Below are positions 1-8,685 of a DNA stretch of 64,000 bases, in pieces. Source of the DNA: Streptomyces seoulensis (lineage in GTDB: Bacteria > Actinomycetota > Actinomycetes > Streptomycetales > Streptomycetaceae); NCBI RefSeq assembly GCF_022846655.1, contig NZ_AP025667.1, positions 62,001 to 126,000 of the forward strand. Direction: 5' to 3'. The position numbers and the translations under genes are program-made. The notes beneath the pieces were generated by a model. It was not told the DNA's origin. It worked only from the letters and a program-made list of their open reading frames with translations, and ran no database searches. Position 1 is the stretch's first letter. Every line of letters begins with the position of its first letter.

Positions 1-10
1 TGCGACGGTC

Positions 11-1282
11 ATGGGTGAGGTCTTCGCGGGGCGGTACGAGCTTGCCGACCCGATCGGGCGTGGCGGTGTGGGCGCGGTATGGCGCGCCTGGGACCACCGC
101 AGACGGCGCTATGTCGCCGCCAAGGTGCTCCAGCAGCGCGACGCCCACACCCTGCTGCGCTTCGTGCGCGAGCAGGCGCTGCGCATCGATCATCCGCATG
201 TGCTGGCACCGGCGAGCTGGGCGGCCGACGACGACCAGGTCATGTTCACCATGGACCTGGTGTCCGGCGGCTCACTGGTCCATCTGATCAACGACTACGG
301 CCCCCTTCCGCCGGTGTTCGTCTGCACCCTGCTGGACCAGTTGCTGTCCGGCCTGAGCGCCGTGCACGCCGAGGGGGTCGTGCACCGGGACATCAAGCCC
401 GCCAACGTGCTGCTGGAGGCCACGGGCACCGGCCGGCCGAGGCTCAGGCTGTCCGACTTCGGCATCGCCATGCGGTTCGGGGAGCCCCGGCTCACCGAGA
501 CCAACCTCGTGGTGGGCACGCCGGGGTATCTGGCGCCCGAGCAACTACTGGGGGCCGAACCCGACTTCCCCGGTGACCTGTTCGCCGTGGGCCTGGTCGC
601 CCTGTACCTCCTGGAGGGGGCCAAACCGGACGGCAAGGAGATCGTGCGGTACTTCCTGGAGCACGGGACGCCGGGCGCGCCCGCGCGGGTGCCCGAGCCG
701 CTGTGGCAGGTGATCGCCACCCTGCTCCAGCCCGACCCCGCCGCCCGCTTCCGCACGGCCACGGGTGCGCGCAAGGCGCTCGCCGCCGCAAGGGAACTCC
801 TGCCGGAGCCCGGTCCCGACGACGAACCCATCGAGATCTTCGACCAGCTCGGCCCCCTGCCCCCCGGCTTCGGCCCCGAAGGCCCGCACAAGCCCGCGGC
901 CGCGGTGGACGTGCGCTGGGAACGCCGGGCACCCGGCGCACCGGACACCAGCGGCACCACGACCGACGCACCGATCCCGAACGTCCCCGCCCCCGTGTCC
1001 TCGGGCGCCGTCGGCCTGCCCATGTCCGACACCGGCAGCTTCCATCTCCCGCCGCCGCGGCCGGCCCGGCCCGCCGCCGACCCGCAGACCGCCGCGTACA
1101 CCGCCCGCGACCCGCGCACCCCTCCTCCCGGCCGGCCCGCCCGGGAGCCACGCACCCCTCCCGTCGGCCACCGCGCCCCACACCGCCCGCGTCCCGGCCC
1201 CCCGGCCAGGGTGGCGGTCCCGGTGCTGCTGCTGGCGCTGGTCTGTTACGCCATAGGTTTCTGGGCGCTGGCCCGCGCCTGA
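11..1282 (+). CDS. Serine/threonine protein kinase, membrane-anchored
   Basis: Hanks-type Ser/Thr kinase of 423 residues. The kinase domain covers about residues 8-265: glycine loop GRGGVGAV, ATP-binding lysine in AAKVL, catalytic loop HRDIKPANV, DFG, and GTPGYLAPE before the activation segment ends. After it comes a Pro/Ala-rich disordered linker (about 270-400), then one C-terminal membrane helix (VAVPVLLLALVCYAIGFWAL) with no extracellular sensor domain behind it. All catalytic residues are present, so it should be active. The start lies 11 bases from the window edge, so a start further upstream cannot be excluded. Its last 37 bases overlap the convergent gene on the other strand. Substrate is not inferable from sequence. 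Confidence 0.88.
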   Translation: MGEVFAGRYELADPIGRGGVGAVWRAWDHRRRRYVAAKVLQQRDAHTLLRFVREQALRIDHPHVLAPASWAADDDQVMFTMDLVSGGSLVHLINDYGPLPPVFVCTLLDQLLSGLSAVHAEGVVHRDIKPANVLLEATGTGRPRLRLSDFGIAMRFGEPRLTETNLVVGTPGYLAPEQLLGAEPDFPGDLFAVGLVALYLLEGAKPDGKEIVRYFLEHGTPGAPARVPEPLWQVIATLLQPDPAARFRTATGARKALAAARELLPEPGPDDEPIEIFDQLGPLPPGFGPEGPHKPAAAVDVRWERRAPGAPDTSGTTTDAPIPNVPAPVSSGAVGLPMSDTGSFHLPPPRPARPAADPQTAAYTARDPRTPPPGRPAREPRTPPVGHRAPHRPRPGPPARVAVPVLLLALVCYAIGFWALARA

Positions 1283-2547
1283 GCGCGCCGGGCCAGCAGT
1301 GTCCAGGCGCCCAGCGCCAGCAGGAGCGCGGTACCGGCGCCGAGCCCGCCGTAGGCCAGCGCCCGCATCGCCGGATCGCCGCCCGAGGCGTCCCCGGTGT
1401 CCGCGGCCCGACGGTCCTGCGCGGTCACGGTGAAGAGGTCGTCCGGCTCGGAGTGCCCCAGGTACTCCGGACCGGCATGCGCGTCTCCGTCCACCCGCAC
1501 CCGGAGCGTCACCCCGAAGGGGCCGGAGCCGAAGGAGTCCGCCATGCGCTCGCCGAGGTGGACGACCAGGTAGTAGTCACCGGCGAAGCGGACCGCGTTC
1601 TCGCCGCTCGGGACGGCGTAGCGGTTGGTGTACTCGACCGGGGGCAGCGGGGCGAGGGCGGCGGCGCGGCGGGTGCCGGTGTAGCCGAGGGCGACGTCGT
1701 CGACGGGGACGCGCGCCGGGTTCAGCAGCGAGAGGGTGAGGGCGCCGCCGACATAGCCGTGGCCGCTGGTGGTGGCGTCCAGTTCGGCCCCGGCATGCAC
1801 CTGGCGGCCCCAGTCGACCGGGACCTTGTAGAAGAGGGTGTCGCCGGGCGCGAGACGGGTGCGCCAGACGCCCTGGCCGAGGGGGCGGGCGGCGTCGAAG
1901 CCGTCGCCTCCCCTTCTCTCCCGCGGGGCGTCGTCGGGCGGGAGAGGGGTGGCGGAGTTCCAGGAGCGGGGCGGGGTGGTGGGGCCGCCGGTGGCGGCGA
2001 GGCCGGGTTCGGTGGCGGGGGCGAGCTCCAGGTCCCAGCGGTCCGGGTCGGAGTTCTTTGCGTCCAGGCGTTCCACGAGCAGGTAGTACACGGCGGCGCT
2101 CTGGCACAGGGACTTGCCGGTGTCCCGCTGGCCGACGGCCGTGACGGGCCGGGGGCTCAGTCCGGCGCCGAAGGACGCCGAGGAGTAGAAGCAGGGGTTG
2201 CCGTCGGCGTCCTGGAGCGAGACCCGGATGCCGTCCGTGGCGGCGACGCCGGTGCCGCGCGGAGGTACGGCGGTGACGGGGACGTAGACATCGTCTCTGG
2301 ACGTCAGGGTGAGGCGGTAGTAGAGCCTGCCGTGTGCCGGGAGGGAGCTGCGGTAGGTCCGGCCGGGGGTGAGCGTCCGCGCTCCGGCGGTGTCCGGTGC
2401 GCCCGCGAGGCTTTGGGCACCGGGCGCGAAGGCGTAGCCGGTCCCGCTCGGCACGGCCAGGGCGTCCGGGGCGGGTACCCAGGCGACGGTCCACATCACG
2501 GCCCCCGCGCACAGGGCCCTCACCGCGTTCCGCAACCCCCGCCGCAT
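1246..2547 (-). CDS. Secreted protein with C-terminal membrane anchor, function unknown
   Basis: A 433-residue protein. I start it at the ATG at 2547, which gives a classic signal peptide: MRRGLRNAVRALC, a hydrophobic run, then cleavage near DALA-VPSG. The mature part is beta-rich and resembles carbohydrate-binding or jelly-roll-like modules in composition (DADGNPCFYSS, WDLELAPATEP, DTLFYKVPVDW), but I do not recognise a family. It ends with one membrane helix (AGTALLLALGAWTLLA) and a basic tail, so it is likely tethered with the bulk outside. It is convergent with, and overlaps, the kinase gene. The in-frame extension to 2697 lacks signal-peptide character and is not used. Confidence 0.75.
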   Translation of the reverse strand: MRRGLRNAVRALCAGAVMWTVAWVPAPDALAVPSGTGYAFAPGAQSLAGAPDTAGARTLTPGRTYRSSLPAHGRLYYRLTLTSRDDVYVPVTAVPPRGTGVAATDGIRVSLQDADGNPCFYSSASFGAGLSPRPVTAVGQRDTGKSLCQSAAVYYLLVERLDAKNSDPDRWDLELAPATEPGLAATGGPTTPPRSWNSATPLPPDDAPRERRGGDGFDAARPLGQGVWRTRLAPGDTLFYKVPVDWGRQVHAGAELDATTSGHGYVGGALTLSLLNPARVPVDDVALGYTGTRRAAALAPLPPVEYTNRYAVPSGENAVRFAGDYYLVVHLGERMADSFGSGPFGVTLRVRVDGDAHAGPEYLGHSEPDDLFTVTAQDRRAADTGDASGGDPAMRALAYGGLGAGTALLLALGAWTLLARRAQARASAQKPMA

Positions 2548-2695
2548 GCGCCGCCCCCTGCCCCTAGGCCACCGTCCGCACCGTCCGGGGCCCATCCTGC
2601 CCGGTGCCGCTTGCGCCATCAGGGTTTTCGCGCGGCCGTCCGAAACGTCCGCGCCCCATGGACGAGGCGTACACCACCTGCCGGGGCCCGGCAAC

Positions 2696-2730
2696 ACGGA
2701 ACCCCGGCCGCTTCAGCGACCGGGGTCCGT
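2696..2730 (-). terminator. Probable terminator after the DLW-39 gene
   Basis: Inverted repeat with arms ACGGA-A-CCCCGG and CCGGGGTCCGT (one bulged A) around a 13-base loop, lying 21 bases beyond the DLW-39 stop codon. There is no long T run, as is common for Streptomyces terminators. Confidence 0.55.
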
Positions 2731-2751
2731 TCACATCGTGGTGCCGGGGTT

Positions 2752-2880
2752 TCAGGTACCGGTGGGCACGGAGTCGGTGGCTTCCGTCCACAGGTCCTGC
2801 TCGGCGCGATCCGCCTGGATCTGGCGGTACACAAGGAGACCGCCGATGGCGGCCAGTGCGACCAGGAGCAGCTTCTTCAC
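2752..2880 (-). CDS. DLW-39 family small membrane protein
   Basis: A 42-residue peptide starting at GTG (2880): MKKLLLVALAAIGGLLVYRQIQ, then a polar tail containing the diagnostic Asp-Leu-Trp (EQDLWTEATD). A single N-terminal membrane helix takes up half of the protein. The DLW-39 family is an actinobacterial family of about 39 residues found near gyrA, which fits its place here. A GAGG ribosome-binding site sits 8 bases upstream and a TATAGT -10 element lies at 2926-2931. Function is unknown. Confidence 0.85.
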   Translation of the reverse strand: MKKLLLVALAAIGGLLVYRQIQADRAEQDLWTEATDSVPTGT

Positions 2881-3218
2881 CGCGCGACCTCGTCTTTCGT
2901 TGACGTAGGGGACCTCTGGCGCCCGACTATACACACCGGCCGAGACCGATCGGTGACCTGCGGCGGCCTCCAACTCCCGCCCCCTGTCAGGGGTTGCGGC
3001 GGCCCGGCACTGTTGCGATCGGAGGGTGATCACACCCGCACAGAGGGTTTCCTTCCTCCTGATTGACGGCACTTTCAGGGGTTTTCCACCTCCTTGCACC
3101 CATCCGAGTGGTGTTCATCTGAACATCGACGCGCCACGGGCGTCGGTCCACTACTTCGCGGCCCGCATACACATCATGAGGAAAGTACGCAAATCGCCCA
3201 ACCTGAAAGTGAGGGGCC
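2881..3218. other. Divergent promoter region between DLW-39 and a small secreted protein gene
   Basis: This is 338 bases without a gene. On the minus strand a TATAGT hexamer (2926-2931) is the best -10 for the DLW-39 gene; I cannot pair it with a good -35. On the plus strand a GTGAGGGG ribosome-binding site ends just before 3219. I see no repeat or RNA gene in the rest. Confidence 0.4.
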
Positions 3219-3608
3219 ATGGCCAGGAACAAGGTCATGACGCTGTGGACCGCCATCGTCACCGCCTTCCTCGCGCTGTGCACGGCGCTCGGACTCGTCA
3301 CCGCGACCGCCCCGGCCGCCTCGGCCCGCACCGAGAGCCCGAGTCACGGCAGCACGGAGCACACCGCCCCGACGGCACCGGCGGCCACGAGCCACCAGGT
3401 CTGGTCACAAGCCAGAGCCCTGCCCCCCACGATGAAGCAGCGCATCCGGGCCGAGGCCCACGGGAAGTCCCCCCACTGCCGGCACCGCGCCCTCACCGGA
3501 CGGGAGACGGGCACCGGTACCCCGCACCGCGTCGCCGCCCCGGACCGCACCGAGACCACCCACCGCCAGGAGAGCACCGAGCAGTACGCGTCCCACCTCG
3601 ACTGCTGA
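3219..3608 (+). CDS. Small secreted protein, function unknown
   Basis: A 129-residue protein with a clear signal peptide: MARNKVMTLW, a hydrophobic stretch to about residue 28, and cleavage near PAASA-RTES. The mature part is short, polar and rich in His, Thr and Arg. It has a middle segment (ALPPTMKQRIRAEAHGKSPHCRHR) that looks like the conserved core, and it ends in a cysteine. There is no recognisable domain. Start chosen for the GTGAGGGG ribosome-binding site 3 to 10 bases upstream. Codon use is typical of the neighbours. It converges with the ferredoxin gene. Confidence 0.6.
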   Translation: MARNKVMTLWTAIVTAFLALCTALGLVTATAPAASARTESPSHGSTEHTAPTAPAATSHQVWSQARALPPTMKQRIRAEAHGKSPHCRHRALTGRETGTGTPHRVAAPDRTETTHRQESTEQYASHLDC

Positions 3609-3727
3609 GCCCCTCAGGCGGACATCCAGCCCCGCGGACGTCTCGACACACTGGCGACTTGCGTACCCGACCGTCGACACGGAACGCCCCCTGGCCCACC
3701 GGCCCGGGGGCCCGCGCCACGTCCGCC

Positions 3728-3916
3728 TCATTCCCCCAGCAGCACAGCCTGCGAAGGACACCTCTCCGCGATCTCGCGCACCAGCGGATCGTCGCCGGAA
3801 TCCTCCCGGCCGGGCCTGACCACGCCGTACCCCTCGACGAAGTCGAAGACCTCGGGAGCGCGGTACGCGCACTCGGCCGAGCCGTAACAGGCGTTCCGGT
3901 CCACGGACACCTTCAT
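3728..3916 (-). CDS. Stand-alone 3Fe-4S type ferredoxin
   Basis: A 62-residue ferredoxin of the kind that feeds electrons to cytochrome P450s in Streptomyces. Cluster ligands are Cys10, Cys16 and Cys53 (C-X5-C then C-P). The residue between the first two that would be the fourth ligand in a 4Fe-4S protein is Ser/Ala, so a 3Fe-4S cluster is expected. GGGGAGGACGC precedes the ATG as ribosome-binding site. No P450 or reductase gene adjoins it. The upstream open frame stops in an ATGA overlap with this start (stop 3913) and ends in PAAPGLPVRAG, faintly like a P450 C-terminus. That is noted as a finding and not annotated as a gene. Confidence 0.85.
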   Translation of the reverse strand: MKVSVDRNACYGSAECAYRAPEVFDFVEGYGVVRPGREDSGDDPLVREIAERCPSQAVLLGE

Positions 3917-4391
3917 GCGTCCTCCCCTGCTCGCACGGGCAGCCCCGGCGCGGCGGGCCACCAGCGGCCCGCGTCTACGACGACCCTGCCCCCGCCACAC
4001 CCGCCCGAACCGGCGGCGCGGCAGCGGCGTGCCACCGCCCGTCCGGCACCGGTCCCTCCCCTCGTGGGGACCGGTACCGAACGGAGCGGGGGGTCTTCGT
4101 CCCGCGACGTACCGGTGTGCCCGGCACAGCACGGACGGATCTCATGGCGTCCCGCCACGCCGTGAAGCGCTCTTGGCGAACTTTGACCGAGAACGTTCGG
4201 CGTCAGGCGGCGCCTCTTCACGGACTCGGCAGGTGGCCGGTCCGGACGGTGAGTGACAGCTCCGCTACCGCGATGCGATCCTGCCATCTGTGGCACTCCA
4301 CGAGGAGATCCGGACCGACGGACCCGGGCTTTCCCGCAGGTCAGCCCTATAGGGTGAGTTTTCCGGTCCGGACACATCAGATGCGGGGGAA
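3917..4391. other. Gap upstream of the nSTAND-WD40 gene; possible decayed gene
   Basis: These 475 bases hold no gene I can support. The minus-strand frame that ends at 3913 is open across it but has no family signature except a P450-like last ten residues. The plus strand must carry the promoter of the large NTPase gene. I see CCTATAGGG near 4347 but no convincing -35/-10 pair. Confidence 0.35.
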
Positions 4392-7300
4392 GTGAGGGGT
4401 GGGACCTTGGGTTCCGACTCAGGGGCACGCACAGCCTTCGCCGAACGCCTCGCCCTGCTGTACAGGGAGGCCGGGAACCCGCCTCTGAAGAGCGTGTCCG
4501 AGGCGGTCGTCCGGCTCCAGCGGGTGGACGAGCGCGGGCGTCCGGTGAGGGTCTCCGCGCAGCGCATCAGCGACTGGCGGCGGGCCAAGAACGCGCCCGC
4601 CCAGTTCGCCGCCCTCGCCGCGGTCCTCCAGATCCTCATCCCCGAGGCCCGCCGCGCCAGCCCCGCCCCGGTCTCCAGCGGCCTGTACGACCTGGCCCAG
4701 TGGCAGCGGCTGTGGGAACGCGCCCTGGCCGACCCGGTGGGCGAGCGCCCCGACGGCCCCGCCGAACCGCCCCCCGCGCAGGAACCGCCCGTCTCCGGCG
4801 GGGTGTGCCCGTACCGGGGACTCGCCTCCTACCGGCAGGAGGACGCCCGCTGGTTCTTCGGCCGGGAGCGCGGCACGGAGGCACTGGTGGCCCAGTTGCG
4901 CGCCGCCGAGAGCGGTGGGGGGCTGGTGATGCTGGTCGGGGCCTCGGGCGCCGGGAAGTCGTCCCTGCTCAACGCCGGCCTGGTGCCCGCGCTGGAGGAG
5001 GGCTCGCCCGCAGGGGGCGACGGCGGCGCCCGTACCGTGCTCCAACTGGTGCCCGGCGCCGACCCGCTGGGCGAGCTGACCCGCCGCATCCCGGCCCTCG
5101 CCCCGCTCGCCGACGAAGCGCGGGCCGCCGGGGAGGAGGCCCGCACCCCGGCCGCCGGGGCGATACGGGAGGCGGTCGCCGCGTGGGCGCTCGGCCGGAG
5201 TCCCGGCACACCGGCCGTGACCATCCCCGGCCCGCGCTCCTCACCGGAGTCACCGGCACCCGGCACCCGCAGGACGGCCCGGCCGGTGCTGATCGTGGAC
5301 CAGTTCGAGGAGACCTTCACGCTCTGCCCGAGCGAGTCCGACCGCCGCGCCTTCGTCCAGTTCCTGCACGCCGCCTGCACCCCCGGCCCCACCGGCCCGG
5401 CCCCGGTCCAGGTCGTCCTCGGCATCCGCGCCGACTTCTACGAGGAGTGCCTCGGCTACCCCGAACTCGCCGACGCCCTCCAGCACCGGCACATGGTGCT
5501 CGGCCCGCTGACCACCGCCGAGCTGCGCGAGGCGGTGACCGCGCCGGCCAGGGCGGTCGGCCTGGAGCTGGAGGCGGGGCTGACCGAGCTGATCGTCCGC
5601 GAGGTGAGCGCGGACGGACCACGCGGCGCCCATGACGCGGGCGTCCTCCCGCTGCTCTCCCACGCCCTGCTCGCCACCTGGCAGCGCCGCAAGGCCGGAC
5701 GGCTGACGGTGGCCGGATACCGGGCGGCCGGCGGCATCCAGGGCGCGGTCGCGGCCACCGCCGAGCGCGCCTGGTCCGGGCTCGACCCGGCCGCCCGCAC
5801 CGCCGCCCGGCTGCTCCTGCTGCGCCTGGTCCGGCTCGGCGAGGACACCCAGGCCACCCGCAGGCGCGGCACCCGGCGCCAGTTGGCGGCCGAGTCCACC
5901 GACCCGGACAAGACCGAGGAGTCCCTGGAGGCACTGGTCCGCGCCCGGCTGGTCACCCTCGACGCGGAGACCGTGGAGATCACCCACGAGGCGCTGCTGC
6001 ACGCCTGGCCCCGGCTGCGGCACTGGATCGACGACAACCGGGGCGACCATCTGCTGCGCCAGCGGCTGGAGGAGGACGGCCGGGCCTGGGAGGACTCCGA
6101 GCGCGACAGCTCCCTGCTGTACCGGGGCTCCCGTCTCGAGCAGGCGCGCGGCTGGGCCGAGTCGGCCGGGGACACCTATCTGACGCGCGGCGCGCTGGAC
6201 TTCCTGGCCGCCTCGGTACGGCTGCGCAGGCGCACGGTGCTGGTCAGCCGGGCCGCGGTGGCGGCGCTGACCGTGCTGGCGGTGCTCGCCGCGGGAACCG
6301 CTGTGGTCGCCTGGCAGCAGCGCAACGACGCGGTGTTCGAGCAGGTCCTCGCGGAGGCCGACCGGGTCCAGCACACCGACCCCTCGCTCGCCGCGGGCCT
6401 CGACCTGGTGGCGCACCGGCTGCGCCCGGACGACGAGGGCGCCTACAGCAGGCTGATCTCCATCGTGAACGCCCCGCTCGCCACCCCCCTGACCGGCCAC
6501 ACCGGCGCCGTCTACCTCACCTCCTTCAGCCCGGACGGCAAACTGCTCGCCACCGCCAGCTACGACCGCACCGTCCGCTTGTGGGACGTCTCCGACCGCG
6601 GCCACCCCAGGCCCCTGGGCGCCCCGCTGCGCGGCCACCGGAGCTGGGTGAGCAGCGCGGTGTTCAGCCCCGACGGGCACACCCTGGCCGGCGCCGGCGA
6701 CGACGGCACGATCCACCTGTGGGACGTCACCGACCCCGCGCACCCCAGATCCCTGGGGGAGCCCCTCACGGGCCACGACGGCACGATCTACCTGGTCGCG
6801 TTCAGCCCGGACGGCCGCACCCTGGCCAGCGCGGGCGAGGACCGCACCGTGCGGCTGTGGAACGTGGCCGACCCGCACCGGGCGCGACCCCTGAAGACGC
6901 TGCGCGAGCACACCGCGCCGGTGCGCTCGGTGGCGTTCAGCCCGGACGGGCGGACTCTCGCCTCGGCGGGCGACGACGACACCGTGCGGCTGTGGGACGT
7001 GGCCGACCCCCGGCATCCCGAGGCACGGCGCGAGGTGTTGCGGGGACACACCGATCTGGTGCATTCGGTGGCGTTCAGCCCCGACGGCAAGGTGCTGGCC
7101 AGCGGCAGCGCGGATGACACCATCCGGCTGTGGAACGTGGCCGACCCGGCCCGTCCGGCCGCGCTCGGCTCCCCGCTGACCGGGCACACCGGGCCCGTGT
7201 GGTCGGTGGCGTTCAGCCCGGACGGCGGCCGGCTCGCGGCGGCCAGCGCCGACAGCACGGCCAGCCTGTGGAACGTCACCGACCCGGCCTCCCCGTCCCA

Positions 7301-8462
7301 GGTCGGTGAGCCGCTCGCGGGGAGCAGCGGTGAGATGTACGCGCTGGGGTTCAGCCCGGACGGCCGTACCCTCGCCACCGGCAGCGGGGACGGCAAGGCC
7401 CGGCTGTGGGCGATGCCGACCTCGGACATGACCGGGCGCAGCGCCGCGTTCCGCCCGGACGGCGAGGTGCTGGCCACGGCGGCGCGCGACGGCCGGGTCC
7501 GGCTGTGGCGGGTCACCGCTCCGGGCCGGCCGGTGGCGCTGGGCGCGCCGTTCATGCCGGCGGACGGCGGGCAGCGCACGCTGATGTTCGCCCCGGACGG
7601 CCGCACGCTGGCCGTGCTGACCGGGAACCGCTCGGTCTACCTCTGGAACGTCCGCGACCCCGCGCATCCGGTGGTCGCCGGGCCGCCGCTCAAGCTCATG
7701 ACCCGTTTCATGGGTTCCGACGCGCTCGCCTTCAGCCCGGACGGCCGCATCCTGGCCACCGCCTACGACGACCACCGGCTGCGGCTGTGGAACGTGACGG
7801 ACCCCGCCCGCCCGGCCCCCTACGGCGAGCCCCTGGCCGGTCACCGGGGTTACATCAACGCGCTGGAGTTCACGCCGGACGGGCGCACCCTGGCCAGTGG
7901 CAGCGCGGACGGCACGATCCGGCTGTGGAACGTACGCCAACCGGCCAGGCCCGCGCCGCGCGGCCGCCCGCTCACCGGCCACTCCGGCCCGGTCAACGCG
8001 CTGGAGTACAGCCCGGACGGGCACACCCTGGTCAGCGGCGGCGACGACGACACGGTCCGGCTCTGGGACGTCACCGACCCCGGCTCGGCGGCGCCCATCG
8101 GCCGGCCCCTGACCGGGCACACGGAGTCGGTGACCTCCCTGACCTTCAACGCGGACGGCCAGACCCTGGCCAGCGGCGGCAACGACAACACCGTCCGGCT
8201 CTGGGACCTCACCGACCCCGGCTCGGCGGCACCGATCGGCCAGTCGATGAGCCCGTACGCCAAGACCGGCAACTTCCTCGCCTTCAGCCCCCGCAGCCAC
8301 GTCCTCGGCGTCTCCAGCGGCGCGGACACGGTACGGCTGTGGAGCCTGGACGCGGACGAGGCGGTCCACCACATCTGCGCGGTCACCCGGGACGTCCTGA
8401 CCCCGCAGAAGTGGCACGAGTACCTCCCCCGCCTCTCCTACGACCCACCGTGCCCCCACTGA
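4392..8462 (+). CDS. Giant nSTAND1-type NTPase with 14 WD40 repeats
   Basis: A 1356-residue signalling NTPase. Residues 1-85 are a helical, HTH-like N-terminus (VSAQRISDWRRAKNAP). The nSTAND1 module begins with CPYRGLASY and FFGRERG; Walker A is GASGAGKSS (about 183-191) and Walker B is VLIVDQFEE. A basic helical region and one membrane helix (about 612-640) follow. From about 695 to the end there are 14 WD40 blades, most with FSPDGRTLASG and TVRLWDV cores, which fits two seven-bladed propellers. Proteins of this build are NLR-like switches in multicellular bacteria, proposed for biological conflict or developmental signalling; the trigger is unknown. Start is GTG 4392; TTG at 4407, with GTGAGGGG upstream, is an equally good alternative. 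The near-identical blades look recently duplicated. Confidence 0.88.
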   Translation: MRGGTLGSDSGARTAFAERLALLYREAGNPPLKSVSEAVVRLQRVDERGRPVRVSAQRISDWRRAKNAPAQFAALAAVLQILIPEARRASPAPVSSGLYDLAQWQRLWERALADPVGERPDGPAEPPPAQEPPVSGGVCPYRGLASYRQEDARWFFGRERGTEALVAQLRAAESGGGLVMLVGASGAGKSSLLNAGLVPALEEGSPAGGDGGARTVLQLVPGADPLGELTRRIPALAPLADEARAAGEEARTPAAGAIREAVAAWALGRSPGTPAVTIPGPRSSPESPAPGTRRTARPVLIVDQFEETFTLCPSESDRRAFVQFLHAACTPGPTGPAPVQVVLGIRADFYEECLGYPELADALQHRHMVLGPLTTAELREAVTAPARAVGLELEAGLTELIVREVSADGPRGAHDAGVLPLLSHALLATWQRRKAGRLTVAGYRAAGGIQGAVAATAERAWSGLDPAARTAARLLLLRLVRLGEDTQATRRRGTRRQLAAESTDPDKTEESLEALVRARLVTLDAETVEITHEALLHAWPRLRHWIDDNRGDHLLRQRLEEDGRAWEDSERDSSLLYRGSRLEQARGWAESAGDTYLTRGALDFLAASVRLRRRTVLVSRAAVAALTVLAVLAAGTAVVAWQQRNDAVFEQVLAEADRVQHTDPSLAAGLDLVAHRLRPDDEGAYSRLISIVNAPLATPLTGHTGAVYLTSFSPDGKLLATASYDRTVRLWDVSDRGHPRPLGAPLRGHRSWVSSAVFSPDGHTLAGAGDDGTIHLWDVTDPAHPRSLGEPLTGHDGTIYLVAFSPDGRTLASAGEDRTVRLWNVADPHRARPLKTLREHTAPVRSVAFSPDGRTLASAGDDDTVRLWDVADPRHPEARREVLRGHTDLVHSVAFSPDGKVLASGSADDTIRLWNVADPARPAALGSPLTGHTGPVWSVAFSPDGGRLAAASADSTASLWNVTDPASPSQVGEPLAGSSGEMYALGFSPDGRTLATGSGDGKARLWAMPTSDMTGRSAAFRPDGEVLATAARDGRVRLWRVTAPGRPVALGAPFMPADGGQRTLMFAPDGRTLAVLTGNRSVYLWNVRDPAHPVVAGPPLKLMTRFMGSDALAFSPDGRILATAYDDHRLRLWNVTDPARPAPYGEPLAGHRGYINALEFTPDGRTLASGSADGTIRLWNVRQPARPAPRGRPLTGHSGPVNALEYSPDGHTLVSGGDDDTVRLWDVTDPGSAAPIGRPLTGHTESVTSLTFNADGQTLASGGNDNTVRLWDLTDPGSAAPIGQSMSPYAKTGNFLAFSPRSHVLGVSSGADTVRLWSLDADEAVHHICAVTRDVLTPQKWHEYLPRLSYDPPCPH

Positions 8463-8543
8463 CCCACCAAGATCAGCCAACTCCCCCACCGATCAACCCC
8501 GTTGGCCCCGCAACGCCCCCAACCTTGTTACCCTTGGCCATAG

Positions 8544-8581
8544 CCCGATCGCTGGTGCATCCCCCGTCGCCAGCGATCGGG
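8544..8581. terminator. Bidirectional terminator hairpin
   Basis: Perfect 12-bp stem CCCGATCGCTGG / CCAGCGATCGGG with a 14-base loop, followed by TCTTCG, in the convergent gap between the NTPase gene and the tRNA gene. Confidence 0.65.
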
Positions 8582-8646
8582 TCTTCGCGTTCTGAAGGCT
8601 CGCCCGCAGCCGAGGCCCCCGCCTCGCGCCTTTCGGGGAAAGCAGG

Positions 8647-8676
8647 AGACCCCCGGTCCAGGTGGACCGGGGGTCT
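8647..8676 (-). terminator. Terminator of the tRNA-Ile gene
   Basis: Perfect 13-bp stem AGACCCCCGGTCC / GGACCGGGGGTCT with a 4-base loop, ending 9 bases beyond the 3' end of the tRNA. It could also stop transcription coming from the NTPase side. Confidence 0.75.
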
Positions 8677-8685
8677 TCGTGAATG

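Noticed and set aside
703..3066. 787-residue plus-strand open frame across the kinase end, the secreted protein and DLW-39
   Set aside because: Runs antisense through two supported genes and has low-complexity Arg/Gly/Ala composition; no start signal or domain.
4194..4201. GAACGTTC palindrome as a LexA site
   Set aside because: The LexA site needs GAAC-N4-GTTC; this has no spacer, and there is no SOS gene next to it.
5250..8489. 1079-residue minus-strand open frame opposite the WD40 region
   Set aside because: Periodic by mirroring of the WD40 repeats and with no plausible product; the plus-strand gene is clearly coding.
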